Below, in pieces: positions 24,334 to 34,596 of a stretch of DNA of 64,000 bases (the stretch's first letter is position 1; every line of letters starts with the position of its first letter). This DNA is from Mesorhizobium sangaii (lineage in GTDB: Bacteria > Pseudomonadota > Alphaproteobacteria > Rhizobiales > Rhizobiaceae). The notes below the pieces were generated by a model that saw nothing but the letters and a program-made list of their open reading frames with translations, searched no databases and was not told the DNA's origin. Position numbers and translations under genes: made by a program. The DNA is taken from contig NZ_JACHEF010000001.1 in the NCBI RefSeq assembly GCF_014207355.1, positions 434,001-498,000 on the forward strand, in the 5' to 3' direction.

Positions 24334-25983
24334 TCAGGCGTCCAGCCAAACGTTCTGGAAGTCCATTTCGTAGGTCTGGTGCATTCCGTAGTTCTTCACC
24401 TTCTTGCTCATGTGGCAGTAGAGCTTCTGCCAGAACGGCTGGATGATGACGCCGGAATCCTGCAGGATCTGCTCGACGTCCTTCATCACCTCCTTGCGCT
24501 TGGCAGGATCGGCCAGCGAAAGCGCCTGCTTCAGCTTGGCGTCGAAATCCGGGTTGGCATAGGCCGTTTCGTTCCAGGCCTCGCCCGAGCGATAGCCGAG
24601 CGCCAGCACCTGGACGCCCAGGGGCCGCATGTACCAGATGGTCATCGAGTACGGATACTTCGTCCAGTCGTTCCAGAAGGTCGAGCCCGGCAGCACCGTA
24701 CGCTTCACCTTGATGCCGGCATCGCGCAATTGGCCGGCGATCGCATCGCCAGTGTTCTTCTGCCATTCGTCCTCGACGGTGATCAGCTCGTGCTCGAAGT
24801 CGGCCTGCCCGGCATCCGCCATCAGCTTCTTGGCGGCGGCGGCATCGCGTGTCTTCTTGGGTAGCGGATAGTATTCGGGATGGATGGGGGCGACGTGGTG
24901 GTTCTCGCCAACCGTGCCAAGCCCGGCGTAGCCGAGCTGCATGACGGCATTGTTGTCGACGGCCATTTGGAGCGCATTGCGCACCCGCTGGTCGTCATAG
25001 GGCTTGTGGGTGATGTTGGTGCGGGCAACGAGCGTGGTCGCCGTCGCGACCTCCGATTTCACCAGATCCATCTTATCGAGGGCGTCGATGAAGTCGGCCG
25101 GCGTCTCGAAATCGAGGTCGATCTCGCCAGATTCGAAGGCATTCAGCGTGGCGTTGAAGTCGGTGCCGTAGTCGATGAACTCGACACCGTCGAGCGGCGT
25201 TTCACCACCCCACCACTTGCCGTTCTCGCGACGCTTGACGACCGCCTTCGAACCCACGGCATAAGACACCAACTCGAAGGGTCCGGTACCGATCGGCTTC
25301 TTGATCGGGTCGGCGCCATCCTTATCGAAGTCGCGATGCACGACCAGCGCCGGATAGTCGGTGAAGCCCGGTATGATCGCGATGTCGGGTTCGGTCAGCT
25401 TCAGCTTGACTGTGAGGTCATCGACCTTGGTGATAGCGCCATCCCTGGCCTTGCCGGTCTTTGTGTCGATCAGCGCGCCGACGCGTGCCGCCATGGAATT
25501 GCCGGAAGCACCCTTCTCGCACCAGCGGTTCAGATTGGAGACCACGTCATCAGCGTTGAAGGCATCGCCGTTGTTCCAGGTGATGCCTTTGCGCAGATGC
25601 AGTGTGTATTCGGTGGCGTCGTCATTGACGTCCCAGCTTTCGAGCAGGACCGGCTCGAAAGTGAACTGGTGCGTATAGCGGACGAGCGGCTCCAGCCAAC
25701 AACGGGTGACGTTTGCCATCTCGGTCCAGTCATAGGTGCGCGGATCCTTCTGCGCCTTGACCGACATCGCGACATGCAGCGTTCCACCCTTTTTCGGTTC
25801 ATCGGCCAGGGCTTTTGTCGGCGCGGCAAGGCCGATCATGCCATAGGCGAAAGCCGTCGACGCGCCGAAGGCGCTGGCCAGCGCCAGGAATTCGCGCCGG
25901 TCCATGCGGCCTGCACGCGTCTCTTTCGCCATTGTCTCGATAGCGCCCGGCACGCAGTCGCCATTGCTTCTGAAGAGCGTCAT
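24334..25983 (-). CDS. Family 5 ABC solute-binding protein with Tat signal
   Basis: Periplasmic binding protein of the peptide/opine/nickel class, 549 residues. The N-terminus has a 30-residue leader, then a twin-arginine motif in [22 protein letters not shown], and the mature protein starts near [49 protein letters not shown] is the family signature. The ATG at 25983 follows GGGAGGA. It sits between the corrinoid and MttB-like genes, which points to a methylated amine or betaine ligand. No permease or ATPase gene for it is in the window. Confidence 0.87.
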   Translation of the reverse strand: MTLFRSNGDCVPGAIETMAKETRAGRMDRREFLALASAFGASTAFAYGMIGLAAPTKALADEPKKGGTLHVAMSVKAQKDPRTYDWTEMANVTRCWLEPLVRYTHQFTFEPVLLESWDVNDDATEYTLHLRKGITWNNGDAFNADDVVSNLNRWCEKGASGNSMAARVGALIDTKTGKARDGAITKVDDLTVKLKLTEPDIAIIPGFTDYPALVVHRDFDKDGADPIKKPIGTGPFELVSYAVGSKAVVKRRENGKWWGGETPLDGVEFIDYGTDFNATLNAFESGEIDLDFETPADFIDALDKMDLVKSEVATATTLVARTNITHKPYDDQRVRNALQMAVDNNAVMQLGYAGLGTVGENHHVAPIHPEYYPLPKKTRDAAAAKKLMADAGQADFEHELITVEDEWQKNTGDAIAGQLRDAGIKVKRTVLPGSTFWNDWTKYPYSMTIWYMRPLGVQVLALGYRSGEAWNETAYANPDFDAKLKQALSLADPAKRKEVMKDVEQILQDSGVIIQPFWQKLYCHMSKKVKNYGMHQTYEMDFQNVWLDA

Positions 25984-26026
25984 GTTTTCCTCCCTTGGTT
26001 GTTCCGTCAGGTCTTCGCCTGACACA

Positions 26027-27577
26027 TCAACTAACGCTGTCCGGCAGTTTTTCCTCACGCCGCGCGATCAAATCCTTGAGACCCTCGGCGATGCCCTCGT
26101 CGAGCTTCGGCTCCTCATAGTCGGCCAGCATGTTGCGCGCCTTCTCGCGGCCGCGCGTGTCGTGGTCCTTCGCGCCTTCGGCCTTCCACTGTTCGTACGA
26201 ATTGAAGTCCATGATGGTGGGCATGAAGAAAGCGGACTCGAAATGTTCGAGCGTGTGCTGGGTGCCGAGGAAATGGCCCTGCGGCCCCACCTCGCGGATC
26301 GCGGCCATCGCTTCCTTGAAATCGTCGAACGGAAGGCCACCTGCATATTTGTACCAGCCGATAAGCTGCTCGCAGTCGGTGGCGAATTTCGAATAGCCGC
26401 AGGTGAGCCCCGCCTCCAGCCATCCGGCCGAGTGCCAGATGTAGTTGGCGCCGGCGAGGATGGCGGCGTGCATCAGCATGTTCGCCTCGTAGCCGGCCTG
26501 GGCGTCATTGAGCTTCGAGCCGACATGGAAGCCGGACGTGCGCCAAGGCAGCCGGTATTTCCGCGCCAGCGCGCCCATCAGGTACATCATCTGGGCGGCC
26601 TCCGGCGTGCCGCCCATCGGCGCCCCGGTCTTCATGTCGACCGTCACCATGAACTGGCCGTAGATCTGCGGCGACCCCGGACGCAGGAGCTGCGTGAAGG
26701 CGACGCCAGCGAGTGCTTCTGCATTGACCTGCGCCACCGCGCCGACGGCAGAGGCCGAGGTCGAGGCGCCGCACAGCGCGAAGGGCGCCAGGATCAACGG
26801 CTGGTTGCTGCGCGCATAGACCTTCATGGCGTCCAGCATGGTGGCGTCCCACACCAGCGGCGAGTTGCAATTGGTGATCGACACCAGCACCGGGTTGTCG
26901 CGGACGAACTCTTCGCCGAAGACGATGCCGGCCATCGCCATCGTGTCTTCGGCGCGCTCCTTCGAGGTGACGATGCCCATGAACGGCTTGTCGGAGTGCT
27001 TCAGCGCCGAATGGATGATGTGGAGGTGACGCTTGGGCACTGCAATTTCCATCGGCTCGCAGATGACCGAGCTCGACGAGTGCAGCGCCGGCGCCATGTA
27101 GGCGAGCTTGTGAAAATTGCTTAGGTCGGCGAGCGAACCGTAGCGCCTGTTGTTGTCCAGGTCGCGCACATAGGGCGCGCCATACATCGGCACGAAGATG
27201 GAATTCTTGCCGCCGACGCGGACGGTACGCTCGGGGTTGCGGGCATTGAGGGTGAATTCCGGAGGGACCTTCGAGACCAACTCCATCAAGAGCGCACGAT
27301 CGATGCGGACGCGCGTCTCGGATACATCGGCCCCGGCGGCCTTCCACAGGGCGATCGCCTCATCGTCGCGGAATTCGCAGCCGACCTCTTCGAGGATCAA
27401 GAGCGATTCCTGGTGGATCAACTCCACCGCCTCGTCAGGCACCATCTGATAGGCGGGGATCTGGCGCACCAGCGTAGGAAACGAGGCTACGGGAGCGCCA
27501 CGTATCGCCTTGCGCCCCAGGCGACCGCCGCTTCTGCGGTTGGCGTGTTCGTTCACTGCAACGGCCGGTTCATTCAT
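26027..27577 (-). CDS. Trimethylamine methyltransferase (MttB) superfamily protein, non-pyrrolysine type
   Basis: A 516-residue TIM-barrel methyltransferase expected to move a methyl group from a quaternary or tertiary amine to the corrinoid protein. Family blocks include [54 protein letters not shown] and [24 protein letters not shown]. The frame has no internal amber codon, so it belongs to the pyrrolysine-free branch that includes glycine-betaine and proline-betaine demethylases. I start it at 27577 because GGAGG is 10 bases upstream; an ATG at 27586 is too close to that site. A LysR gene is divergent from it. Confidence 0.9.
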   Translation of the reverse strand: MNEPAVAVNEHANRRSGGRLGRKAIRGAPVASFPTLVRQIPAYQMVPDEAVELIHQESLLILEEVGCEFRDDEAIALWKAAGADVSETRVRIDRALLMELVSKVPPEFTLNARNPERTVRVGGKNSIFVPMYGAPYVRDLDNNRRYGSLADLSNFHKLAYMAPALHSSSSVICEPMEIAVPKRHLHIIHSALKHSDKPFMGIVTSKERAEDTMAMAGIVFGEEFVRDNPVLVSITNCNSPLVWDATMLDAMKVYARSNQPLILAPFALCGASTSASAVGAVAQVNAEALAGVAFTQLLRPGSPQIYGQFMVTVDMKTGAPMGGTPEAAQMMYLMGALARKYRLPWRTSGFHVGSKLNDAQAGYEANMLMHAAILAGANYIWHSAGWLEAGLTCGYSKFATDCEQLIGWYKYAGGLPFDDFKEAMAAIREVGPQGHFLGTQHTLEHFESAFFMPTIMDFNSYEQWKAEGAKDHDTRGREKARNMLADYEEPKLDEGIAEGLKDLIARREEKLPDSVS

Positions 27578-27668
27578 GGCACTCATCCCTCCAACAGCCC
27601 GTCAACTTAGCGAGACGGAATATAGCTGTGACGCTGGAAAATCCTGATCTCTTGTATAAACTCTCCTT

Positions 27669-28571
27669 ATGCGAAGCCTGCGCCACCTGCTGCCATCCGC
27701 CGGCAGCCTGATCGTCTTCGAGGCGGCCGGCCGGCTGTCGAGCTTCACCGCCGCCGGGCGCGAGCTCGGCATGACGCAGGCGGCCGTATCCTACGCCGTG
27801 CGGGGGCTGGAGGAACAGCTCGGCGCCAAGCTCTTCCAGCGCCGCCACCGCCAGGTTCTCTTGACGGAGGCCGGCGAGCGCTTCCACGCCGACGTCTCGC
27901 TCGGCCTGTCGCATATCCGCAAGTCGGCGGAGGATCTGCGCCTGCAGGCGACCGGCGGCCATGTGACGCTGGCCGCCTCGACCGCTTTTGGCTCGTTCTG
28001 GATGATGCCGCGCCTACAGCAATTCCGCGACGAACTGCCGGGCGTTGATCTGCGTATACAGACCGCCGACCGCGACCTCGACATCATCGCCGAGGGCATC
28101 CCGCTCGGCGTGCGCGGCGGCGTGCCGCGCGACTGGCCGGACTATCATTCGCTGTTGCTTGCAGACGAGGAGATCTTCCCGGTCGCTGGCCCCAGCTATC
28201 TGGCGAAGTTTGGGCTGCCAGAGACTGTCGCCGAACTTGCCATGCATCGGCTCATCCATCTCGAGGAGCCCTACCGCGAGGCCCCGAACTGGGACGAATG
28301 GTTCGCGGCAGCCGGAACCAGCCTTCGTAATGCCGAGCGCGGGTTGCGCATCAATGATTATGCCTTGGTGATTCAGGCGGTCATGGAGGGACAAGGCATC
28401 TCGCTCGGCTGGCGGCATCTCGTCGAGCGCCTCGTGGCATCAGGCCTGTTGGTGCCGGTGACGGATCATGTGCTGACGACCGGCATCGGATTCTACGTCA
28501 TCTGGCCAAAGAACCGCGAGCTCAGCGACAATGCGCGCAAGGTAAGGGATTGGCTGGTGGCGCAGGCGTGA
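27669..28571 (+). CDS. LysR family regulator of the methyltransferase block (GcvA-like)
   Basis: A 300-residue LysR-type activator with an N-terminal helix-turn-helix (about residues 8-66: [35 protein letters not shown]) and a periplasmic-binding-like effector domain. The sequence is closest in feel to GcvA-type LysR proteins. Its start is 91 bases from the divergent mttB-like gene, the standard layout for LysR control of an adjacent catabolic operon. The coinducer is presumably the operon's substrate or a product, which is inferred. Confidence 0.87.
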   Translation: MRSLRHLLPSAGSLIVFEAAGRLSSFTAAGRELGMTQAAVSYAVRGLEEQLGAKLFQRRHRQVLLTEAGERFHADVSLGLSHIRKSAEDLRLQATGGHVTLAASTAFGSFWMMPRLQQFRDELPGVDLRIQTADRDLDIIAEGIPLGVRGGVPRDWPDYHSLLLADEEIFPVAGPSYLAKFGLPETVAELAMHRLIHLEEPYREAPNWDEWFAAAGTSLRNAERGLRINDYALVIQAVMEGQGISLGWRHLVERLVASGLLVPVTDHVLTTGIGFYVIWPKNRELSDNARKVRDWLVAQA

Positions 28572-28681
28572 GAGGGGCTGAATCTTGCAAGGCCAATGAA
28601 GACCGCCGCGATCCTTCCCCCCTCTGCCCCGCCGGCATCGAAAGCTTCCGCATCCGTTCCGAATCCGCCTATACTATCTCC

Positions 28682-30565
28682 ATGCCCATTCGCCAGCTTT
28701 CCGAAACGATGATCAACCAGATCGCCGCCGGCGAAGTCATCGAGCGTCCGGCAAGCGTGGTCAAGGAACTGGTCGAGAATGCGCTCGATGCCGGTGCCGG
28801 CAAGGTAGAGATCGTCACCGCCGGCGGCGGGTTGAACCTGATCCGCGTCACCGACGACGGCTCCGGAATTCCAGAGCCGGAGCTGGCGCTGGCGGTCGCG
28901 CGTCACTGCACCTCCAAGCTCACCGAGGATATCAACGACATCCGTTCGCTGGGCTTTCGCGGCGAGGCGTTGCCGTCGATCGGCTCGGTGTCACGGCTGT
29001 CGATCCGTTCGCGCACGGCAACAAGTGACAGCGCCGCCGAGATCGGCATCGAGGGCGGCCGCGTCTTGCCCGTCAGGCCGGCGGCGGCCAACCGCGGCAC
29101 CACGGTCGAGGTGCGCGACCTGTTCTTCGCCACACCGGCAAGGCTAAAATTCATGAAGGGCGAGCGCGCCGAAAGCTCTGCCACCAGCGATGTAGTCAAG
29201 CGAATCGCCATCGCCTTCCCCGCCGTGCGCTTCACGCTGGCCGGCTCCGACCGCTCGACACTGGAATTACCCGCGACGGACGACAGCGCGGAAGGCAGCC
29301 TGCGCCGCGTCGCCCAGGTGATGGGCACCGACTTTCCAGACAATTCGATTGCCATCGACGCGATGCGCGAAGGCGTGCATTTGACCGGCCACGTGTCGAT
29401 CCCGTCCTTCACCCGCGCCAACGCGCTGCAGCAATATGCATATGTCAATGGCCGCCCGGTGCGCGACAAGCTGATTGCCGGCGCCATTCGCGGCGCCTTC
29501 GCCGACGTCCTGCCGCGCGACCGCCACGCGGTGACGGTGCTGTTCCTGACGCTCGATCCGGCCGTCGTCGACGTCAACGTTCATCCCGCCAAGGCCGACG
29601 TCCGCTTCCGCGATCCCGGACTGGTGCGTGGGCTGATCGTCGGCGCCATTCGGCAAGCGCTCGCCGATGCCGGCATCCGCGCCGCCACCACGGGGGCGGC
29701 CGGCATGATGTCGGCGTTCCGGCCCGGTGCGGCATCCTACGGCCATGGCGGGCCCGCAAACGGCCATCGCAGTTACGAGGCTTCATACCATGCCTCAGGC
29801 TCAGCCGGCTTCGATCCGGCGCGATCGCCGCAGCGGCCGCTCGACATGCGGTTCGAAGGGGCGGGTTTCGAGGGCCCCGGTCAGCGCGGCTTGCGCGAAA
29901 ATGAGCAGGCAGCGTTCGATGCCGGCCCGCTCACCAGCGCCGATGCTTGCGCTGGGCAGAGTGACGCGGCCGAGACGCTGCTTGGGGCAGTGCTGGGTGC
30001 GGCGCGCGCGCAGGTGCACGAGAACTATATCGTCGCTCAGACTAGGGATTCGCTCATCATCGTCGACCAGCATGCGGCGCATGAGCGGCTGGTCTATGAG
30101 GCGCTGAAGAATGCGCTGCATTCGCGTGCGGTGCCTTCACAGATGCTGTTGCTGCCGGAAATCGTCGACCTGCCGGAAGAAGACGCCGAACGGCTGGCGA
30201 TGCATTCCGAGACGCTGGCCCGCTTTGGACTTGGCATCGAGCGTTTCGGCCCGGGTGCGGTCGCCGTGCGCGAGACGCCGTCGATGCTGGGCGAGACCAA
30301 TGTCCAGCAACTGGTGCGCGACCTCGCCGACGAGATCGCCGACAACGACACCGTCGACACGCTGAAGGAGCGGCTGGACAAGATCGCGGCGACCATGGCC
30401 TGCCACGGCTCGGTGCGCTCGGGCCGCCTGCTCAAGGCCGAGGAGATGAATGCGCTGCTGCGGCAGATGGAGGCGACGCCCGGCTCCGGCACCTGCAACC
30501 ACGGGCGGCCGACCTATATCGAGCTGAAGCTCGCGGATATCGAGAGGCTGTTCGGGCGAAGGTAA
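28682..30565 (+). CDS. mutL: DNA mismatch repair protein MutL
   Basis: Mismatch-repair ATPase and, in this type, nicking endonuclease; 627 residues. The N-terminal GHKL ATPase shows [29 protein letters not shown] and the DDGSGIP and [10 protein letters not shown] motifs. The C-terminal domain has [12 protein letters not shown], which fits the metal-binding endonuclease motif DQHA-x2-E-x4-E found in organisms without MutH, plus [10 protein letters not shown] and [11 protein letters not shown]. The ATG at 28682 is set by family fit, since the open frame upstream overlaps the LysR tail. Confidence 0.96.
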   Translation: MPIRQLSETMINQIAAGEVIERPASVVKELVENALDAGAGKVEIVTAGGGLNLIRVTDDGSGIPEPELALAVARHCTSKLTEDINDIRSLGFRGEALPSIGSVSRLSIRSRTATSDSAAEIGIEGGRVLPVRPAAANRGTTVEVRDLFFATPARLKFMKGERAESSATSDVVKRIAIAFPAVRFTLAGSDRSTLELPATDDSAEGSLRRVAQVMGTDFPDNSIAIDAMREGVHLTGHVSIPSFTRANALQQYAYVNGRPVRDKLIAGAIRGAFADVLPRDRHAVTVLFLTLDPAVVDVNVHPAKADVRFRDPGLVRGLIVGAIRQALADAGIRAATTGAAGMMSAFRPGAASYGHGGPANGHRSYEASYHASGSAGFDPARSPQRPLDMRFEGAGFEGPGQRGLRENEQAAFDAGPLTSADACAGQSDAAETLLGAVLGAARAQVHENYIVAQTRDSLIIVDQHAAHERLVYEALKNALHSRAVPSQMLLLPEIVDLPEEDAERLAMHSETLARFGLGIERFGPGAVAVRETPSMLGETNVQQLVRDLADEIADNDTVDTLKERLDKIAATMACHGSVRSGRLLKAEEMNALLRQMEATPGSGTCNHGRPTYIELKLADIERLFGRR

Positions 30566-30591
30566 GAGGTTGGCGGCGGGGTGGAGTGCGA

Positions 30592-30618
30592 AAAGGGCCG
30601 CTTTCTTAGCGGCCCTTT
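30592..30618. terminator. Intrinsic terminator between mutL and the DMT exporter
   Basis: AAAGGGCCGCT and AGCGGCCCTTT form a perfect 11-bp stem with a TTCTT loop, 26 bases after the mutL stop. The A and T flanks let it work in both directions, so it probably ends both mutL and the convergent exporter transcript. Confidence 0.85.
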
Positions 30619-30648
30619 CGATTCAAGTAATCCTTATAACTGTCTGAT

Positions 30649-31542
30649 TCATCGCTTCAAATTCACCACGATAACACCGCCCAGCGCCAGTGCGCCGCCG
30701 AGCATGCCGAGCAGCGTCGGCACTTCGCCCAGCCAGAAGAAGCCGATCAGGGCGGACATGGGCGAAACCAGATAGAGGAAGTTCGAAGCACGTGCGGCCG
30801 GCAGGCGCGACAGCGCGGTCGCCCAGGCAGCATAGGCGATCAGGCTGGGCACGATGCCGAGAAAGAGCACGGCGCCGAGGCCGGCTGTATTGGCAACCGC
30901 TGCCTGCGTCAGGCCGCTCGGCAGGAAGGGCGCCAGGCAGAGCGCGCCGAGCACCATGTTCGAAGCCGAAATGGTCAGCGGGTGGTGGCGGGCGAACAGC
31001 GGTTTCTGGACGATGGTGTTGACGGCCGAGCACAGCGCCGAACCCAGCACCAGCAGCGCCCCGGCGTCGAAATGCAGGCCATCCCCATCGCCGATGGCGA
31101 TAATGCCGATGCCGGCGAAGGAAATGGCGGTGCCAACCCATGCCATGCCTGAAAAGCGTTCGCCAAGCAGCGCCATCGCCATGATGGCGGTGAAGATCGG
31201 GCTGACATTGATGATGAAGCCGGCAGCGCCGGCCGAGACGGTCAGTTCGCCGAAATTGAGCATTGCCGTGTACAGCGCCACGAAAATGGCGCCGCCAAAG
31301 GCCAGGCGCCACAATTCGTCCAGCCTGGGCAGCGCCGGACGCTTGACGGCGAGGAAGATCGCCGCCGGCACCGCGGCGATGGCAAAGCGCAGCGCGCCGA
31401 GTTCCAGCGGCCCGAAGGAGGCAAGGCCGGCACGGATGGCTGGAAAAGCAGAGGCCCAGCCGACCACCGTCAGCGCCACTGCGATGGCTGCCGTGGTGTC
31501 CATCCGTTGTGTCGGATTCAACGTGCTGGTCATTGCGCTCAT
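30649..31542 (-). CDS. DMT superfamily (EamA-type) transporter
   Basis: Integral membrane protein of 297 residues with about ten hydrophobic segments and two EamA repeats (one opening with VVGWASAFPAIRAGL, the other near VNTIVQKPLFARHHPLT). Such proteins export amino acids, amines or other metabolites. The start at 31542 (MSAMTSTLNPTQRM) has GAGG 8 bases upstream. It is divergent from a LysR gene, which probably controls it. The substrate cannot be told from the sequence. Confidence 0.85.
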   Translation of the reverse strand: MSAMTSTLNPTQRMDTTAAIAVALTVVGWASAFPAIRAGLASFGPLELGALRFAIAAVPAAIFLAVKRPALPRLDELWRLAFGGAIFVALYTAMLNFGELTVSAGAAGFIINVSPIFTAIMAMALLGERFSGMAWVGTAISFAGIGIIAIGDGDGLHFDAGALLVLGSALCSAVNTIVQKPLFARHHPLTISASNMVLGALCLAPFLPSGLTQAAVANTAGLGAVLFLGIVPSLIAYAAWATALSRLPAARASNFLYLVSPMSALIGFFWLGEVPTLLGMLGGALALGGVIVVNLKR

Positions 31543-31634
31543 CTCACTGTCCTCGTGTTTCTCGTGCCCTGAGATGCAGAAAACGCCTTTTCGGGCCAGT
31601 TGACAAACGACCAAATCGAGGATCAGCTGTGACT

Positions 31635-32561
31635 ATGGATCACAGCTCAGACACAATGGTGCCACTCGAAACGCTACGCGCCTTCGACGCGGCGGCGCGG
31701 ACGGGCAGCTTTTCGGCGGCCGCTGAAAAGCTCAACATCACCCACGGCGCGGTCAGCCGGCAGATCGCCAAGCTCGAGGATTGGCTTGGGCTGAAAGTGT
31801 TCGATCGCGGCGCGCGCGGTGTCTCGCTGACGATCGAAGGCAACAGGCTACATCTGCGCACAGCGGAAGCTTTCGCACTGATATCGACCCATTCCGACCG
31901 CTGGGTCGAGCCACGCGGCACCGCCGTGGTGCGGCTGACCTCGATCCCCTCGGTCAGTGGGCTATGGCTGATGCCGCGCATGGCGGCTCTGGAGAACAAT
32001 CCCTCCAAGCTGCGCATCGTGCTCGACGTCGATATCCGCCAGGCCGACCTTGCCGACGAGGGCATCGACCTGTCGATCCGCTGTGGACGCGGCGGCATTC
32101 CGGGTCGCGTCTCGGTGCAGCTTTTCGAGGAGCATGTTTTTCCCGTCGCGTCGCCCGAGCTTGCCCGCGAGATCGGCCGCGGCGACCCTGCCCGGCTGCT
32201 TAAATTTCCACTGATCAACGATTCCGACGCTTCGGCCTGGCGCGCCTGGTTTGCCGCGCAAGGCATGGACTATCGTCCGCGCCCACAGGATCGGCGCTTC
32301 GAGGACTACAATCTGGTGCTCGACGCCGCCGCCTATGGGCTCGGCATCGCGCTGGCGCGCCCACCCCTGACCGGGCATCAGCTGAAATCGGGCCGTATCA
32401 CCGCGGTCGACGAGCGCACCGCCCTCAATCCGGTATCCTACTGGCTCGACCGGCCGATGGGACGGCCACGTGCGGCAGCGGCAGAACTGGCGCGCCGTAT
32501 TGCGGTGCAGGCCGGGCTTGCATCGGAAAAGATGGAAGCCTTTATCGAGGCTGAGGGTTAG
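31635..32561 (+). CDS. LysR family regulator, divergent from the DMT exporter
   Basis: A 308-residue LysR-type regulator of the GcvA branch. The helix-turn-helix reads LETLRAFDAAARTGSFSAAAEKLNITHGAVSRQIAKLEDWLGLKVFDRGARG (about residues 10-62), followed by the effector domain (for example RLTSIPSVSGLWLMPRM). It faces the EamA-type exporter gene across 92 bases. The ATG at 31635 and a second at 31656 are both possible; the N-terminal segment is not conserved enough to decide. Confidence 0.86.
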   Translation: MDHSSDTMVPLETLRAFDAAARTGSFSAAAEKLNITHGAVSRQIAKLEDWLGLKVFDRGARGVSLTIEGNRLHLRTAEAFALISTHSDRWVEPRGTAVVRLTSIPSVSGLWLMPRMAALENNPSKLRIVLDVDIRQADLADEGIDLSIRCGRGGIPGRVSVQLFEEHVFPVASPELAREIGRGDPARLLKFPLINDSDASAWRAWFAAQGMDYRPRPQDRRFEDYNLVLDAAAYGLGIALARPPLTGHQLKSGRITAVDERTALNPVSYWLDRPMGRPRAAAAELARRIAVQAGLASEKMEAFIEAEG

Positions 32562-33160
32562 CGCAGCACCACCAGAACGAACCCGACGACCGCGGCGGCC
32601 AGCAGCCCGGCAGTCAGCGACATCAGCCCGACACTCGTCTGCCTGTTTTCAGGCGTGGCCGCTTCGCTCGGCCAGACGGTTGCACGCCTTTGCCTGGCCA
32701 CGGCATCGTTGTCATGCGCGCGGCGCAGCGGCAACAGCTCGGATGCGAGAAGCGGCAACCATGGCAAGGTCGCCGGCCTTACCGGGGCACCCTCATCGCC
32801 CCTTCCCAAAGGCAGCGCCAAGCCGAGTTGCGCAGCGTCACCGTCCGCAGGTCTCCTCGTTGCAGTCGTTGAGGCCATCGCCGTATCCCCGGCTGTTTCG
32901 CCGTCCGGTTCCGCGAGTGCCAGATAGGCCTGGATTATTTCGGCCGAGGCCGACTGCTGCGCTCTTATGGCTGTCGCCTCCGACAGCATCGGCAAAGGCG
33001 GTGTCGCCGCAGGGCGCACGGGTGCGCCGGAGGGCGCCGGCGGCGCGACCAGCGCCTTCACCAGCGCCGTTTTGACCGGATCGGCCCTTGCCGACGGAAC
33101 GGCCTGCGGCGTCATTGCTTCCTTGAGCAAGGCGGCAAGACGAGCGGAGGAAATGTCCAT
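32558..33160 (-). CDS. Hypothetical tail-anchored protein
   Basis: A 200-residue protein with an Ala/Pro-rich, low-complexity body and a single hydrophobic helix at the very C-terminus (SLTAGLLAAAVVGFVLVVLR), so the bulk should face the cytoplasm. It overlaps the end of the LysR gene by 4 bases on the opposite strand. The start at 33160 (MDISSARLAALLKEAM) is chosen over the upstream extension because GGAGGGCC-like sequence is absent further up and the N-terminus is then hydrophilic. I do not recognise a family. Confidence 0.6.
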   Translation of the reverse strand: MDISSARLAALLKEAMTPQAVPSARADPVKTALVKALVAPPAPSGAPVRPAATPPLPMLSEATAIRAQQSASAEIIQAYLALAEPDGETAGDTAMASTTATRRPADGDAAQLGLALPLGRGDEGAPVRPATLPWLPLLASELLPLRRAHDNDAVARQRRATVWPSEAATPENRQTSVGLMSLTAGLLAAAVVGFVLVVLR

Positions 33161-33285
33161 AGCGCCCCGACAACAGCATTTTTCCACCCAACAATGACCG
33201 ATCAGCATTGTCTCAGGCTTGTCACCTGCTTGACCTTGCCGCCAATTTATGGCGATGAAATCCTCATGAACCTCGGCGCCGCTGT

Positions 33286-33519
33286 ATGATGAACCGTTTC
33301 GAAGGCCCTGGCGGCAAGGAAGCCCGTATCCGCTATCTCGATGGCGACTTCCAGGTTACCAGCCCGGGCGCTTTCGTGCGCTGTGCGGTGACCGGCGAAA
33401 GCATCCCGCTCGACGAGTTGAAATACTGGAGCGTCGCCCGGCAAGAGCCCTACGTCAACGCCGCCGCCTCGCTGCGCCGCGAAATCGAGGTGCATCCGGA
33501 GATGCGCAGCCGGCGCTGA
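33286..33519 (+). CDS. DUF2093 domain protein
   Basis: A 77-residue protein, MMNRFEGPGGKEARIRYLDGDFQVTSPGAFVRCAVTGESIPLDELKYWSVARQEPYVNAAASL, which matches the rhizobial DUF2093 family over its whole length. It lies beside lpxK, a placement seen in related genomes, but on the opposite strand. The function is unknown. A single cysteine in FVRCAVTGESIP is too few for a zinc site. Confidence 0.82.
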   Translation: MMNRFEGPGGKEARIRYLDGDFQVTSPGAFVRCAVTGESIPLDELKYWSVARQEPYVNAAASLRREIEVHPEMRSRR

Positions 33520-33569
33520 TGTTCGCAAGTCGTTGTCGTCCGGCCGGCAACGCACTTCTGGATGACAGG

Positions 33570-34595
33570 TCAGCCCTTCAGCTTGCGTTGGCGCCAGGCG
33601 TCGAGCGTCTCGTCGATGATGCGTTCCGGCACGCGATCAAGCTCGAAAACGGTTTTGATTTCCAAGACCTCGAGTCGGCCGAGAAAGTCCTGTGGAGCGC
33701 CATGCCGCAGCCGGGCGGCGTCCTTGGCGGTCGTGATGAGGCCGAGCCCTTCGGCCCGCGCCGTCGCCGCCAGTTCGGCGAGCTCGTCCTCGCCATAGAA
33801 ATGGTGGTCCGGAAACGGTCGCTTCAACGCCACTTCGCCGCCGGCCTCGCGCACCGTGTCGAAGAATTTTTCGGGATGGCCGATGCCGGCGAAGGCCAGG
33901 AACCGCTTGCCGGCAAGCCCCTGCTTGCCGCGCGGTTCGGTGTGGGCCTCGAAGATCGGCCGGGCGGCGCGCGCCGCCTGGCGGACCACGGCGTCGGCGG
34001 CGGTGCCCTCGCCCATCTTCAACAGCCCGCTGGTGAAGACCAGCTGGTCTACGATCCTGGCCCGGAGCGGACCGCCCGGAATGACGCGGCCATTGCCGAT
34101 GCCGTAGCGGGCATCGACGACGACCAGCGCATAGTCGATATGGATGCGCGCGCTCTGGAAGCCATCATCCATGATCAGGAAATCGCAGCCATGCTTTTCC
34201 AGCAGCAGCCGGGCGCCGGCGGCACGGTTCGGCGTCACCGCCACCGGGGCGTGTTCGGCCAGCAGCAGCGGCTCGTCGCCGACATGCCTGGCGCTGTCGT
34301 GATGGGCATCGACGACATGCGGCTCGGCGAACAAACCGCCATGGCCCCGCGACAGGAACCCGGGTTTCAGCTGCATGCGCTTGGCCTGTTCGGCCAATGC
34401 GATCGCCACCGGCGTCTTGCCGGTGCCGCCAACGGTGAAATTGCCGATGCACAGAACCGGCGCCTCGATCTTCTCGCGCCGGGCCCGCCGCATGCCGCGG
34501 CCGGCGACGAGCGAATAGATGGCTGAGAGCGGCGACAGTGCCAGGACCCGCCAGTCCGGCTTTTCCCACCAGAATGGTGGTGCTTCGGAAGCCAC
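33570..34595 (-). CDS. lpxK: Tetraacyldisaccharide 4'-kinase
   Basis: Phosphorylates the 4' position of the lipid A disaccharide at the inner membrane. The 341 residues have a hydrophobic N-terminal segment (VLALSPLSAIYSLVAG) and a P-loop GNFTVGGTGKTPV (about residue 53-65), and the FMDDGFQ-like IMDDGFQSARIH block is diagnostic of LpxK. The start lies one base after the waaA stop, so it is read with waaA and the upstream envelope genes. Confidence 0.95.
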   Translation of the reverse strand: MASEAPPFWWEKPDWRVLALSPLSAIYSLVAGRGMRRARREKIEAPVLCIGNFTVGGTGKTPVAIALAEQAKRMQLKPGFLSRGHGGLFAEPHVVDAHHDSARHVGDEPLLLAEHAPVAVTPNRAAGARLLLEKHGCDFLIMDDGFQSARIHIDYALVVVDARYGIGNGRVIPGGPLRARIVDQLVFTSGLLKMGEGTAADAVVRQAARAARPIFEAHTEPRGKQGLAGKRFLAFAGIGHPEKFFDTVREAGGEVALKRPFPDHHFYGEDELAELAATARAEGLGLITTAKDAARLRHGAPQDFLGRLEVLEIKTVFELDRVPERIIDETLDAWRQRKLKG

Positions 34596-34596
34596 C

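Noticed and set aside
26027..27577. A pyrrolysine-containing MttB
   Set aside because: The reading frame is complete without any internal TAG, and no pyl genes are present in the window.
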